Of a stretch of DNA of 32,800 nucleotides, positions 25,013-32,796 are shown piece after piece. The notes under the pieces were generated by a model that did not search any database, was not told the DNA's origin, and saw nothing but the letters and a program-made list of their open reading frames with translations. The stretch is taken from NCBI GenBank assembly GCA_023411175.1, contig JAEYPB010000038.1:1-32800 (forward strand), given 5' to 3'. Source of the stretch: Bacillota bacterium. GTDB lineage: Bacteria > Bacillota > Clostridia > Christensenellales > Aristaeellaceae. Positions within the stretch are counted from its first letter, which is position 1. The number at the start of each line of letters is the position of its first letter. The position numbers and the translations under genes were made by a program.

Positions 25013-25786
25013 ATGACGAAGGCGACCATCACCGCGCACTCAGGCTGCGAGGGCACAGCCGACGGTTCCATGGAGGCAGTCCTGCGCGGGATAGAATTGG
25101 GTGCGGACATTGTGGAAGTGGACGTGCGCCGCGCGGCGGGGCGGGGCCTCGTGTTGGCCCACGACGCGGTGGAGGATACCGCCGCTGTGGTGCCGCTGGA
25201 GGCGGCGTTTCGGGAAATCGCAAAGCATCCGGGCGTGGGCGTCAACTGCGATTTAAAGGAGTACGGCCTGGCGCCGGACGTCATGGCGCTGGCCGAGGTG
25301 TGCGGCCTGGGAAAGGATCAGCTGGCGTTTTCGGGCAGTCTGACGCCGTGGCAGGTGATGGGCGAAACGTCCGTCGGTCGGCGCGCGCGGGTATACCTGA
25401 ACATTGAAGAAGCGCTGTGCGCGCTGTACCGCGCAGAGAATCCCGGCAGCGTACCCGATGACGCGCGCCCCTGGGACGTCGTGCTCGGGCACATGGCGGA
25501 GCGGCTGGATGCGTGGATCGAACCGCTGATTGCCCTCTGCCGCGAAGCGGACATCCGCGCGCTGAACCTGCCGCCCAAGCCGTTTGTTGCACCCTACCTG
25601 AAAAGGCTGGGGGAGGCGGGTGTGCGGGTTTCCGCCTGGACGGTCAACGAGCCGGACGCGATGCGCGAGCTGCTGCGGATGCCTTGGCTGGAGAACCTGA
25701 CGACGAGGCGGGTTGCGCTGGCGCTCGGCGTGCGTGCCGCCCTGGAGAATGATGTTCATGAGAGGGGGAGCGATCCATGGGCATGA
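25013..25786 (+). CDS. Divergent GDPD-like phosphodiesterase
   Basis: A 257-residue protein from the ATG at 25013, with GGAGGA six bases upstream; the longer open frame includes operator DNA. It has the GDPD TIM-barrel layout: His9 in ITAHSG, Glu35 and Asp37 in VEVDV, His50 in LAHDAVE, CDLKEYG, and a C-terminal VSAWTVNEPDAM. The Arg after the first catalytic His is Ser10 and the PEN element is missing, so activity or substrate may differ from true GDPDs. Its end overlaps the next permease start by ten bases. It probably acts in the cytosol on what the following transporter imports. Confidence 0.78.
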   Translation: MTKATITAHSGCEGTADGSMEAVLRGIELGADIVEVDVRRAAGRGLVLAHDAVEDTAAVVPLEAAFREIAKHPGVGVNCDLKEYGLAPDVMALAEVCGLGKDQLAFSGSLTPWQVMGETSVGRRARVYLNIEEALCALYRAENPGSVPDDARPWDVVLGHMAERLDAWIEPLIALCREADIRALNLPPKPFVAPYLKRLGEAGVRVSAWTVNEPDAMRELLRMPWLENLTTRRVALALGVRAALENDVHERGSDPWA

Positions 25787-26613
25787 TGTCGCCCAGGCGC
25801 ATGTTCTACACGATGGGCCGCAAGCAATTCTGGGAATACGTGCTGCTGGCCGGGTTTCTTCTGTTTTTCTACGGGCCGCTTTTGCACATGTTCATGCTGG
25901 CGTTCGCGAACAAGTATGAGATGCCCGGCGTCGTGCCGCAGGAGTTCGGGTTCAAGTGGTGGGGGTACGTGCTGAGCCAGCCGACGCTGGTCAGCTCGAT
26001 CTCGCTTTCGTTCCTGATCGCGGCCATCACGACGGCGCTTTCGATGCTTGTTTGCCTTCCCGCCGCCTATGTGCTGGCGCGGTATGACTTTCCGGGGCGC
26101 AGGGCGGTCATGTTTTCGTTCCTGCTGGGCAACGCGTTCCCGAGGATCGGCATCTACACGTCCATCGGCATCATCTTCTACCGGATCGGACTGATGGGCA
26201 CGTTCCCGGGCGTCCTGATCATTCACCTCCTGGGCGGCATGATGATGATGATCTGGCTGCCCACCAACGCGTTTCGCTCCGTGCCAAGGCAGCAGGAGGA
26301 GGCCGCCCGCGACGCGGGTGCCGGCCCGCTGAGAACCTTCCTGTCCGTGACGCTGCCGATGGCCTGGCCGGGGATCGCGGTGGCCGCGATGTTCGCGTTC
26401 ATCGGCTCGCTGGGCGAGAACCAGGGCACGCTCCTCGTGGGTCTGCCCAAGTACCGGACGATGCCCGTCGAGATGTACGGCGTCATCCTGGACTACCCGG
26501 CGACGGCGGGCGCGGTGTTTGCGCTGATCCTTTTGATCCCGAACGTGCTTTTGCTCATGCTGATGCGCAAGTACGTGGGGCCGGAGACGCTTTCGAAGGG
26601 CTTCAAGATGTGA
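25777..26613 (+). CDS. ABC transporter permease (PotC/ThiP-like)
   Basis: A 278-residue inner-membrane subunit with six predicted segments; the first is FWEYVLLAGFLLFFYGPLL. The ATPase-contact loop reads EEAARDAGAGPLRTFLSVTLP. GGGGGAG precedes the ATG, which lies inside the end of the GDPD-like gene. It resembles permeases of the spermidine/putrescine and iron/phosphonate-type importers rather than the Ugp group. Its partner permease is the last gene of the operon. Confidence 0.88.
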   Translation: MGMMSPRRMFYTMGRKQFWEYVLLAGFLLFFYGPLLHMFMLAFANKYEMPGVVPQEFGFKWWGYVLSQPTLVSSISLSFLIAAITTALSMLVCLPAAYVLARYDFPGRRAVMFSFLLGNAFPRIGIYTSIGIIFYRIGLMGTFPGVLIIHLLGGMMMMIWLPTNAFRSVPRQQEEAARDAGAGPLRTFLSVTLPMAWPGIAVAAMFAFIGSLGENQGTLLVGLPKYRTMPVEMYGVILDYPATAGAVFALILLIPNVLLLMLMRKYVGPETLSKGFKM

Positions 26614-26618
26614 ACCCC

Positions 26619-26632
26619 GGCGCGATCGCGCC
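26619..26632. repeat. 14-base perfect palindrome between permease and ATPase
   Basis: GGCGCGATCGCGCC lies just after the permease stop, followed by a short GTTTTAAAA. It may form a small RNA hairpin; there is no proper T run. Confidence 0.35.
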
Positions 26633-26668
26633 ATCGCGGTATACGTTTTAAAAGGTGGGTGAGCCGGA

Positions 26669-27646
26669 TTGGGCACCGCAAAACTCGAGATTCGCGACAT
26701 GACCATGCTGTACAAGAACGGCGACGGCGTCAAGAACATCAACCTGTCCGTCGAAAAGGGCGAATTGGTGACGCTGCTCGGCCCCAGCGGCTGCGGCAAG
26801 ACGACGATCCTGCGCACCGTCGGCGGCTTTCTGAAGAACCAGAGCGGCCAGGTGCTGATCGACGGCGTGGACGTGGCGGGGCTGCCGCCTGAAAAGCGCC
26901 CGACGGCCATGGTGTTCCAGAGCTACAACCTGTGGCCGCACATGACGGTCTATGAGAACATGGCGTTCGGGCTGAAGCTGCGCAAGGTGCCCAAGGCCGA
27001 GCAGAAGCGCCGCATCACCGAGATGCTGGAGCTCGTCAAGATGCCGGGCTTCGAGAAGAAGTACCCCACGCAGATGTCCGGCGGGCAGCAGCAGCGCATC
27101 GCCATCGGCCGGTCGCTTCTTTTGCAGCCGGACGTGCTGCTTCTGGACGAACCGTTCTCCGCGCTGGACGCCAAGATCCGCTCGCAGATGCGGGAGGAGC
27201 TGCGCAAGATCCAGACCGACCTCAACATCACCGTCGTGTTCGTGACCCATGACCAGGAGGAGGCCATGGCGCTCAGCGACCGCATCGTGGTCATGAACAA
27301 GGGCGTCTTTGAACAGATCGGCTCGCCTCAGGACATCTACAACCGCCCGGTGAGCCGCTACGTGGCGGACTTCATCGGTGAGATGAACTTCATCGAAACC
27401 AAGGGCGGCGTTCTGGCCGTCCGCCCCGAGAACATCACCGCAAGGGCGGGCGCCGGCGGCGACCTGGACGGCTACGTGCGCAACATCATGATGCTTGGGC
27501 ACTATCTGGAGATGACGGTGGACACCGACGGCGGCATCGTGAAGCTGTTCGTGTCGGCCGAGGAGGCGGCGAGGTACAAAAAGGGCGACGAGGTCGCGCT
27601 GACGTTCGGCGAAAAGCGGGAATTCGAGCGGGCGAAACAAGGCTGA
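26669..27646 (+). CDS. ABC transporter ATPase (PotA/FbpC-like)
   Basis: A 325-residue ATPase. A TTG start at 26669 is chosen because an in-frame stop lies at 26660-26662 and the protein then begins GTAKLEIRDMTMLY, normal for the family; AAAGGTGGG lies about ten bases upstream. All motifs are present: Walker A GPSGCGKTT, Q-loop VFQSYNLWPHM, signature SGGQQQR, Walker B VLLLDEPFSALD and switch VTHDQEEAM. A C-terminal ~85-residue TOBE-type domain follows. It powers the two permeases of this operon. Confidence 0.93.
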   Translation: MGTAKLEIRDMTMLYKNGDGVKNINLSVEKGELVTLLGPSGCGKTTILRTVGGFLKNQSGQVLIDGVDVAGLPPEKRPTAMVFQSYNLWPHMTVYENMAFGLKLRKVPKAEQKRRITEMLELVKMPGFEKKYPTQMSGGQQQRIAIGRSLLLQPDVLLLDEPFSALDAKIRSQMREELRKIQTDLNITVVFVTHDQEEAMALSDRIVVMNKGVFEQIGSPQDIYNRPVSRYVADFIGEMNFIETKGGVLAVRPENITARAGAGGDLDGYVRNIMMLGHYLEMTVDTDGGIVKLFVSAEEAARYKKGDEVALTFGEKREFERAKQG

Positions 27647-27700
27647 GCGCAGCTTTGTGATATAGAAGGGATCCATTATCATCCAAGGAGGGACTCCGGA

Positions 27701-28837
27701 ATGAAGGCGAAGCGCGTACTTACTCTGATGTTGGTGCTCACGATGGTGCTGTCCTTCGCGGGCATCGCGTCCGCGGAAAAAGTGAAGGTCAACCTCTGGA
27801 CGACCGGCTCCCAGAACGTTTCGGACATGTTCACCGCCTGTATCGCGGCTTACAACCAGTTGCCTGAAGGCAAGGCGGAGGTTCAGCTGCAGTTCATCTT
27901 GAGCGGCGCGGGCGACACGGCGCTGTACGACCGGCTGGGCGCCGCGTTCAAGACCGGCCAGAAGGACAGCGGTTTTGACATCGTCGCCGAGAACAGCACG
28001 GGCCTTGCGCAGTACGTGGCCGCCGCGGGCAGCGAGGACCTGTTTGCGAAGCTGGACTTCAGCCAGATCCCGAACTTCGGGAACGTGAAGATCAAGTCCG
28101 CCTTCAACAACGAGAAGGTCGTGCCCTATCGCGGCACCACGGTCGTGTTTGCGTACGACAGCGCTCGGGTGTCCGAGCCGCCCAAGACCTGGGCGGAGCT
28201 GACCGAGTGGATCAAGGCCAACCCGGGCCGGTTCGCGTACAACCCGCCGGCCACCGGCGGCGCCGGCGGCAGCTTCGTGCAGACCGTCGTGTACAAGGAT
28301 CAGCCCAAGGAGACCTGGACCTCGTCCGACGAGGCGAGCAAGAGCTTCTGGGACGCGGGGTTTGACTACCTGGAGGAGATCCACCCCTTCCTGTACCAGT
28401 CGGGCGGCCACACCCTGTACCCCAACAAGAACCAGGGCACGCTGGATCTTCTGATCAACAAGGAAGTTGACATCATCCCCGCCTGGGCGGATCAGGTGCT
28501 TTCGAACCTCTCCACCGGCACGCTGCCGGAGACCGTGAAAATGATGCAGCTCGATCAGTCGCTCAGCGGCACCGACGTGGTGCTGGCCGTGCCGTCCATC
28601 GGCTCGAACGCCGAAGCGTGCTACGACTTCATCAACTTCATGATCACCCCCGAGGCGCAGAAGATCTGCCTCGAGACCATGTTCGCCATCCCGGTCATCG
28701 ACCCCAGCCTGATCGACAGCGACAAGAAGGATCAGGTTTCCTCGCTGGACGTCTCGAAGTTCGCGATCATGTCCATCGGCGGCCTGAGCAAGGAGCTCAA
28801 CGACAAGTGGGATAACGAGATCGGAACGCTGGGATAA
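27701..28837 (+). CDS. ABC transporter substrate-binding protein (PotD/FbpA-like)
   Basis: A 378-residue exported binding protein with AAGGAGGG before the ATG. Its signal peptide (VLTLMLVLTMVLSFAGIASA) should be cut after ASA. The mature part opens VKVNLWTTGS and shows FDIVAENSTG, YRGTTVVFAYDS and a region ending EAQKICLETMFAIPV, as in iron/polyamine/phosphonate-type binding proteins of the ABC superfamily. Relatives include importers of phosphorylated sugars, which would fit the GDPD-like enzyme, but the ligand is not readable here. A hairpin after the stop may raise its expression over the final permease. Confidence 0.88.
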   Translation: MKAKRVLTLMLVLTMVLSFAGIASAEKVKVNLWTTGSQNVSDMFTACIAAYNQLPEGKAEVQLQFILSGAGDTALYDRLGAAFKTGQKDSGFDIVAENSTGLAQYVAAAGSEDLFAKLDFSQIPNFGNVKIKSAFNNEKVVPYRGTTVVFAYDSARVSEPPKTWAELTEWIKANPGRFAYNPPATGGAGGSFVQTVVYKDQPKETWTSSDEASKSFWDAGFDYLEEIHPFLYQSGGHTLYPNKNQGTLDLLINKEVDIIPAWADQVLSNLSTGTLPETVKMMQLDQSLSGTDVVLAVPSIGSNAEACYDFINFMITPEAQKICLETMFAIPVIDPSLIDSDKKDQVSSLDVSKFAIMSIGGLSKELNDKWDNEIGTLG

Positions 28838-28886
28838 GATCAATCATTGCGGAAGTTCGCCGCGCGGCGGCGCACTATCGGCCATC

Positions 28887-28910
28887 GGGCGGGGGCCTGC
28901 GCCCCCGCCT
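28887..28910 (+). promoter_or_regulatory. GC-rich hairpin between binding protein and last permease
   Basis: GGCGGGGGC and GCCCCCGCC flank the loop CTGC. No T run follows. A hairpin at this place in ABC importer operons commonly stabilises the binding-protein RNA or reduces read-through. Confidence 0.55.
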
Positions 28911-28938
28911 CCATTCTCCGGCGTGAAAGGAAGGCCTG

Positions 28939-29802
28939 ATGCCCATGAAAACTCGGACATGGAAAACCAACCTGTTCATCGCGTCGATGCTGCTGCCCGC
29001 GCTGACGGTGGCGCTGGGGATCATCGCATACCCGATGCTGAACACGGTCTGGCGCAGTTTCCAGAAGGCGGACGGCAGCGGCTTCACGCTGGAGCACTAT
29101 CGGTTCCTGTTCACCGACCGCGTGGCGCTCGCGAACATCTGGTACACGTTCTGGATCACGGTGGTCACGGTGCTGCTGGCGATCGTCATCGCATACCTGT
29201 TCGCGATGTACCTCCGGTTCTCGAACTCCCGCGTGCGAAAGATCATCTCCACGCTGTACCTCTTGCCGCGGTTCGTGCCCGAGCTGGTGGCGATCTACGC
29301 GATGATGACGGTTGTGCGCGACTCCGGCTTTCTGAACCGCATTTCGCAGCTGTTCGGCGGCAACTTCAAGCCGGGGCTTCTCTTCAACGCCAATGGCATC
29401 ATCATGATGAACCTGTGGTTCAACATCGCGTTCGCGACGATGATCATCGTCGCCGCGCTGGCCTCGGTCCCGGACAGCATCATTGAAAGCGCCCGCGACG
29501 TGGGCGCGGGCAAGCTGAAGGTGTTCTTCAAGATGATCCTGCCGCTGTCGTTCAAGGACGTGATGATCGCCATGACGTTCATCTTCATGAGCAACATCTC
29601 TTCGTTTACCACGCCTTATCTGATCGGCCCCAACCACCCGATGATGCTGGGCGTGTACCTGAGGCGGCAGTTCCAGACCAACATGAACTACGAACTCTCC
29701 GCCGCCCTGTCCGTTGTGATCTTCCTGTTCTCCTCCGTCTCCGCGGTCGTCTACCTGTATACGAACCTGAAGCAGAAGGAATGGGAAAAGAGCGGGCTTT
29801 AG
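28939..29802 (+). CDS. ABC transporter permease (PotB/ThiP-like)
   Basis: A 287-residue membrane subunit with AAAGGAAG before the ATG. First segment LFIASMLLPALTVALGIIAYP, about six segments in total, and an ATPase-contact loop IIESARDVGAGKLKVFFKMILP. It partners the permease at 25777 and closes the operon; a hairpin at 29832-29861 follows. The order GDPD-like, permease, ATPase, binding protein, permease is unusual, because the two permeases are split apart. Confidence 0.88.
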   Translation: MPMKTRTWKTNLFIASMLLPALTVALGIIAYPMLNTVWRSFQKADGSGFTLEHYRFLFTDRVALANIWYTFWITVVTVLLAIVIAYLFAMYLRFSNSRVRKIISTLYLLPRFVPELVAIYAMMTVVRDSGFLNRISQLFGGNFKPGLLFNANGIIMMNLWFNIAFATMIIVAALASVPDSIIESARDVGAGKLKVFFKMILPLSFKDVMIAMTFIFMSNISSFTTPYLIGPNHPMMLGVYLRRQFQTNMNYELSAALSVVIFLFSSVSAVVYLYTNLKQKEWEKSGL

Positions 29803-29827
29803 AAAAGCGCGCGGGCCGAAATTTAGA

Positions 29828-29880
29828 CGAACGGACAGTCCTGCCATAGCAGGGCTGTCCGCAATTATTCTGTCCGTTCG
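29828..29880. terminator. Terminator between the uptake operon and the metal repressor gene
   Basis: GGACAGTCCTGC pairs with GCAGGGCTGTCC (one G-U pair, 4-base loop CATA). A second copy of the outer arm, CTGTCCGTTCG at 29870-29880, can pair with CGAACGGACAG at 29828-29838, so two alternative hairpins exist. It is between convergent genes and may act both ways. Confidence 0.6.
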
Positions 29881-29899
29881 ATTCGTTTGGCGCGGTGGC

Positions 29900-30274
29900 T
29901 CAGGCGTCCTCGGAATCCCTCTCCCGGATGTGCTCAAGGCCCTTTTCAAAGATCTCCTTGACGTGATCGTCCGCGAGGGAGTAAAACACGACCTTGCCTT
30001 CCCGCCGGTTCTTGACCAGGTTCGCCTCCCGCAGGGCGCGCAGCTGATGGGAGATGGCGGACTTGGTCATGCCAAGGAGCGACGCCAGGTCGCACACGCA
30101 CATTTCGCTGGCGTCCAGCGCGCATACGATCCGGGAGCGGGTGCTGTCGCCCAGAATTTTAAAAAAGTCGGACAGGTCGCTCAGTTCGTTTTCATCGGGC
30201 ATCTTCTCCCGGACCGCGTGCACCACGTTCTCGTGGAGCACGTCGCAGTCGCACAGGATGTCTTCCCTTTTCAC
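29900..30274 (-). CDS. ArsR/SmtB-family metal-responsive repressor, CadC-like
   Basis: A 124-residue repressor from a GTG at 30274 with GGAGGG upstream; further in-frame codons upstream are low-complexity Arg-rich and unlikely. It has both known metal sites: the CadC-type thiolate site (Cys8/Cys10 near the N terminus and EMCVCDLA) and the alpha5 site DDH...H..E (DDHVKEIFEKGLEHIRE) of SmtB/CzrA. The winged HTH is LLGMTKSAISHQLRALREANLV. It is divergent from the HMA/P-type ATPase operon, whose promoter carries matching dyads. Expected inducers are Cd, Pb or Zn; release from DNA would switch efflux on. Confidence 0.93.
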   Translation of the reverse strand: MKREDILCDCDVLHENVVHAVREKMPDENELSDLSDFFKILGDSTRSRIVCALDASEMCVCDLASLLGMTKSAISHQLRALREANLVKNRREGKVVFYSLADDHVKEIFEKGLEHIRERDSEDA

Positions 30275-30343
30275 GCTCGTTCCCTCCCTCAGGGCCGGCG
30301 GCCTGCGCCGCCGCGCCCGCCGCGCCGAATTTCCGTTGAGCAT

Positions 30344-30372
30344 ATTCTACCATAAAACCGCTCGAATGAAAA
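30344..30372 (-). promoter_or_regulatory. Promoter of the CadC-like gene
   Basis: On the minus strand TTTTCA (30372-30367) and TAGAAT (30349-30344) are 17 bases apart with a TGG extended -10. A TTGAGC half-site follows at 30336-30341, compatible with autoregulation. Confidence 0.6.
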
Positions 30373-30428
30373 CATGGAGGCCGCTGCGAGGCGGCTTCAT
30401 TAAACTTTGGGTGTTCTTCGAAAAACCC

Positions 30429-30458
30429 TTGACGATTGAGCGGGCGCTCAACTATAAT
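30429..30458 (+). promoter_or_regulatory. Promoter of the metal efflux operon
   Basis: TTGACG (30429-30434), an 18-base spacer and a consensus TATAAT (30453-30458). The spacer contains the first operator dyad, so a bound repressor would block polymerase directly. Confidence 0.85.
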
Positions 30459-30485
30459 AAGGGTGTCAGTTGAAGAACTGTTCAA
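30436..30485. promoter_or_regulatory. Two CadC/SmtB-type operator dyads
   Basis: Site 1 (30436-30451) is TTGAGCGGGCGCTCAA, a perfect 7-2-7 inverted repeat. Site 2 (30470-30485) is TTGAAGAACTGTTCAA, with perfect outer 5-base arms. Both are 16 bases long and their centres are 34 bases apart, about three helical turns. The TTGA...TCAA form is typical of ArsR/SmtB operators. Confidence 0.75.
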
Positions 30486-30525
30486 TCGTTCACAGGCGGC
30501 AAATCACAGGTCGGGAGGGGTACCC

Positions 30526-30747
30526 ATGAAAAAGGCATTTAAGCTGGAAGGTCTTGATTGCGCGAACTGCGCGGCGAAGATTGAAAACGCGGTGAAAAAG
30601 CTGGCGGGGGTGACCGCTGCATCCGTCAACTTCGTGACGACCAAAATGGTGATTGAGGCGGAGGACGCGCGGATCGACGAGGTCGTCAAATCTGCGCACG
30701 ATATCGTGCGGAAGTTCGAGCCGGATGTCGTCGTGAAAAAGGCGTGA
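30526..30747 (+). CDS. HMA-domain heavy-metal-binding protein (CopZ-like)
   Basis: A 73-residue single HMA domain with GGGAGGGG a few bases before the ATG. The metal motif is GLDCANCAAKIE (CxxC at residues 12-15), followed by the betaalphabeta-betaalphabeta pattern. It replaces the N-terminal HMA domain that the next gene lacks, so the two probably work together: it would deliver or buffer Cd, Zn or Pb in the cytosol. The ATPase gene starts 62 bases downstream. Confidence 0.9.
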   Translation: MKKAFKLEGLDCANCAAKIENAVKKLAGVTAASVNFVTTKMVIEAEDARIDEVVKSAHDIVRKFEPDVVVKKA

Positions 30748-30809
30748 CGCAGGCCCGCGCGGGTAAAGCGGAAACCGTCGGCGGGAAACGCGGGGAAAGA
30801 GGAAAGAAA

Positions 30810-32675
30810 ATGAAGCTGGATACGAACGGGAAGCGGCTGGCGAGGACGCTTATGGGCGGCGCCTTGTACGCACTGGGCATCCTGTACCAAACGGACAATC
30901 ATCTGATTTCGCTGGCTATCTTCCTCGCCGCCTTTGCGGTCGTCGGTGGTGACGTGCTGATCAGGGCTGTCAAAAACATTGTTCGCGGCCAGCTCTTTGA
31001 CGAAAACTTTCTGATGGGCATCGCGACCGTCGGCGCCTTCGCCATCGGCGAATACGAGGAAGGCGTGGCGGTGATGCTGTTCTATCAGGTGGGCGAGCTG
31101 TTCCAGAGCTATGCGGTGAACCGTTCGAGAAAATCCATCGCCAGCCTCATGGACATCCGCCCGGACTACGCCAACGTCCGGCGCGGAGAGGCGGTCGAAA
31201 AGGTCGATCCCGATGAAGTCGGGGTGGGCGAGACCATCGTCATAAAGCCGGGCGAGAGGGTGCCGCTGGACGCGGAGGTTCTGGAAGGCGCTTCGATGAT
31301 CGATACCTCCATGCTGACGGGCGAATCGGTGCCCAGGGAAGTTTGCGCCGGCGACAGCCTGCTCAGCGGCTCCGTCAACACCAGCGGCCTTTTGACCGCC
31401 CGGGTTACGAAGGAATACGGTGAATCCACCGTGAGCAAGATTCTGGACCTCGTGGAGAACGCCAGCGGCAAGAAGTCCAACTCTGAAAACTTTATCACGA
31501 AGTTCGCGCGCTACTACACGCCGGGCGTGGTGGTGGTGGCGGCGCTGCTGGCCGTCGTGCCGCCGCTGGTGGTGCCCGGCGCGCTTTTCCGGGACTGGCT
31601 GTACCGAGCGCTGGTGTTCCTGGTCGTGTCTTGCCCGTGCGCGCTGGTGATCTCGATCCCGCTGAGCTTCTTCGGCGGCATCGGCGGCGCGTCGAGAAAC
31701 GGCATTCTCGTCAAGGGCGGCAACTACCTGGAGGCGCTGGCGAAGACCGAGATCGTCGTGTTTGACAAGACCGGCACGCTGACCAAGGGCGTCTTCCGAG
31801 TGCAGGAGGTGAAGCCCGAGGGCATCTCGAAGGAGGCGCTGCTGGAGCACGCGGCGTATGCGGAGAGTTATTCGAGCCACCCCATCTCCCAGTCCCTGAA
31901 TAAGGCCTATGGAAGGGAGATTGTGAGCGCCCGCATCGCGGAAGTGGAAGAGATTGCCGGGCGCGGCGTCGTCGCGGTGGTGGATGGGGAGCGCGTGGCG
32001 GCGGGCAACGCGAAACTGATGAAGAAGCTGGGCGTCGCCTTCTCCGAAACCGATGACGCGCTGGGGACGCTGGTGCATGTGGCCGTCGACGGCGTTTACA
32101 AAGGCCATATCGTAATTGCCGACGAGGTCAAGGAGGACGCCGCCGCGGCGATCCGGGATCTGAAGGCCGCGGGCATCCGAAAGACCGTGATGCTCACCGG
32201 CGACGCGAAGCCAATCGGCGAAAAAGTGGCCGCGCAGCTCGGGCTGGACGAGGTCTACGCGGAGCTTCTGCCCGTCGACAAGGTGGAGCGCGTCGAGGCG
32301 CTGTTCTCGGAGAAGTCGGAAAGGGGCAAGTTGGCGTTTGTGGGCGACGGCATCAACGACGCGCCGGTGCTGGCCCGGGCGGACATTGGCATCGCAATGG
32401 GCGGTCTCGGCTCCGACGCCGCCATTGAGGCGGCGGACGTGGTGATCATGACCGACGAACCCTCGAAGCTGGCGACGGCGATCAGAATATCGAGAAAAAC
32501 CCTCCGCATCGTCATGCAGAACATAACCCTGGCGCTCACCGTCAAGGCGCTGGTGCTCATTCTGGGCGCGGCGGGCATCGCGTCCATGTGGGCGGCGGTT
32601 TTTGCGGACGTGGGCGTTGCGGTGTTGGCGATACTGAACGCCATCCGCGTCCTGAAGCTGCAGAAAGCCGGGTAA
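30810..32675 (+). CDS. cadA: P1B-type Zn/Cd/Pb-exporting ATPase (CadA/ZntA-like)
   Basis: A 621-residue membrane ATPase from the ATG at 30810, with GAGGAAAG upstream; a GTG at 30744 overlapping the previous stop is a weaker alternative. Motifs in order: metal channel SCPCALVIS (CPC), actuator TGES, phosphorylation DKTGTLTKG, SSHPIS of the nucleotide domain, and GDGINDAPVL. The C-terminal segments carry VKALVLILGAAG and FADVGVAVLAILNAIR, whose Lys and Asp mark the Zn/Cd/Pb group rather than the Cu group. It is shorter than usual because the N-terminal HMA domain is absent and encoded separately just upstream. It exports divalent soft metals under the CadC-like repressor. Confidence 0.93.
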   Translation: MKLDTNGKRLARTLMGGALYALGILYQTDNHLISLAIFLAAFAVVGGDVLIRAVKNIVRGQLFDENFLMGIATVGAFAIGEYEEGVAVMLFYQVGELFQSYAVNRSRKSIASLMDIRPDYANVRRGEAVEKVDPDEVGVGETIVIKPGERVPLDAEVLEGASMIDTSMLTGESVPREVCAGDSLLSGSVNTSGLLTARVTKEYGESTVSKILDLVENASGKKSNSENFITKFARYYTPGVVVVAALLAVVPPLVVPGALFRDWLYRALVFLVVSCPCALVISIPLSFFGGIGGASRNGILVKGGNYLEALAKTEIVVFDKTGTLTKGVFRVQEVKPEGISKEALLEHAAYAESYSSHPISQSLNKAYGREIVSARIAEVEEIAGRGVVAVVDGERVAAGNAKLMKKLGVAFSETDDALGTLVHVAVDGVYKGHIVIADEVKEDAAAAIRDLKAAGIRKTVMLTGDAKPIGEKVAAQLGLDEVYAELLPVDKVERVEALFSEKSERGKLAFVGDGINDAPVLARADIGIAMGGLGSDAAIEAADVVIMTDEPSKLATAIRISRKTLRIVMQNITLALTVKALVLILGAAGIASMWAAVFADVGVAVLAILNAIRVLKLQKAG

Positions 32676-32708
32676 TTTATACACGGGTCAGAACCCCTCC
32701 CGTTTAGC

Positions 32709-32725
32709 CGGGGCGCTAAGCCCCG
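32709..32725. terminator. Weak hairpin after the P-type ATPase gene
   Basis: CGGGGC/GCCCCG with a 5-base loop GCTAA, 33 bases after the stop. No T run follows, so termination is doubtful. Confidence 0.3.
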
Positions 32726-32776
32726 ATGGACCCCGCCGCCACCCCGCGGCGCGTGCGGCGGAAACGGGATTATGTC

Positions 32777-32796
32777 GGGGGGGGGGGGGGGGGGGG
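32777..32796. repeat. 20-base G homopolymer at the right edge
   Basis: Twenty consecutive G, then C and GGG to the end. This is unlike the rest of the window and is probably a sequencing or assembly artefact at a contig end. Confidence 0.9.

Noticed and set aside
26648..28843. Very long open frame on the minus strand opposite the ABC ATPase and binding protein genes
   Set aside because: It mirrors well-supported plus-strand genes, has no family resemblance, and is rich in His, Arg and Gly as expected for a GC-rich antisense shadow.
30504..32684. Long minus-strand open frame opposite the HMA and P-type ATPase genes
   Set aside because: The plus-strand genes carry full catalytic motifs; the antisense frame shows none and has a shadow-like composition.
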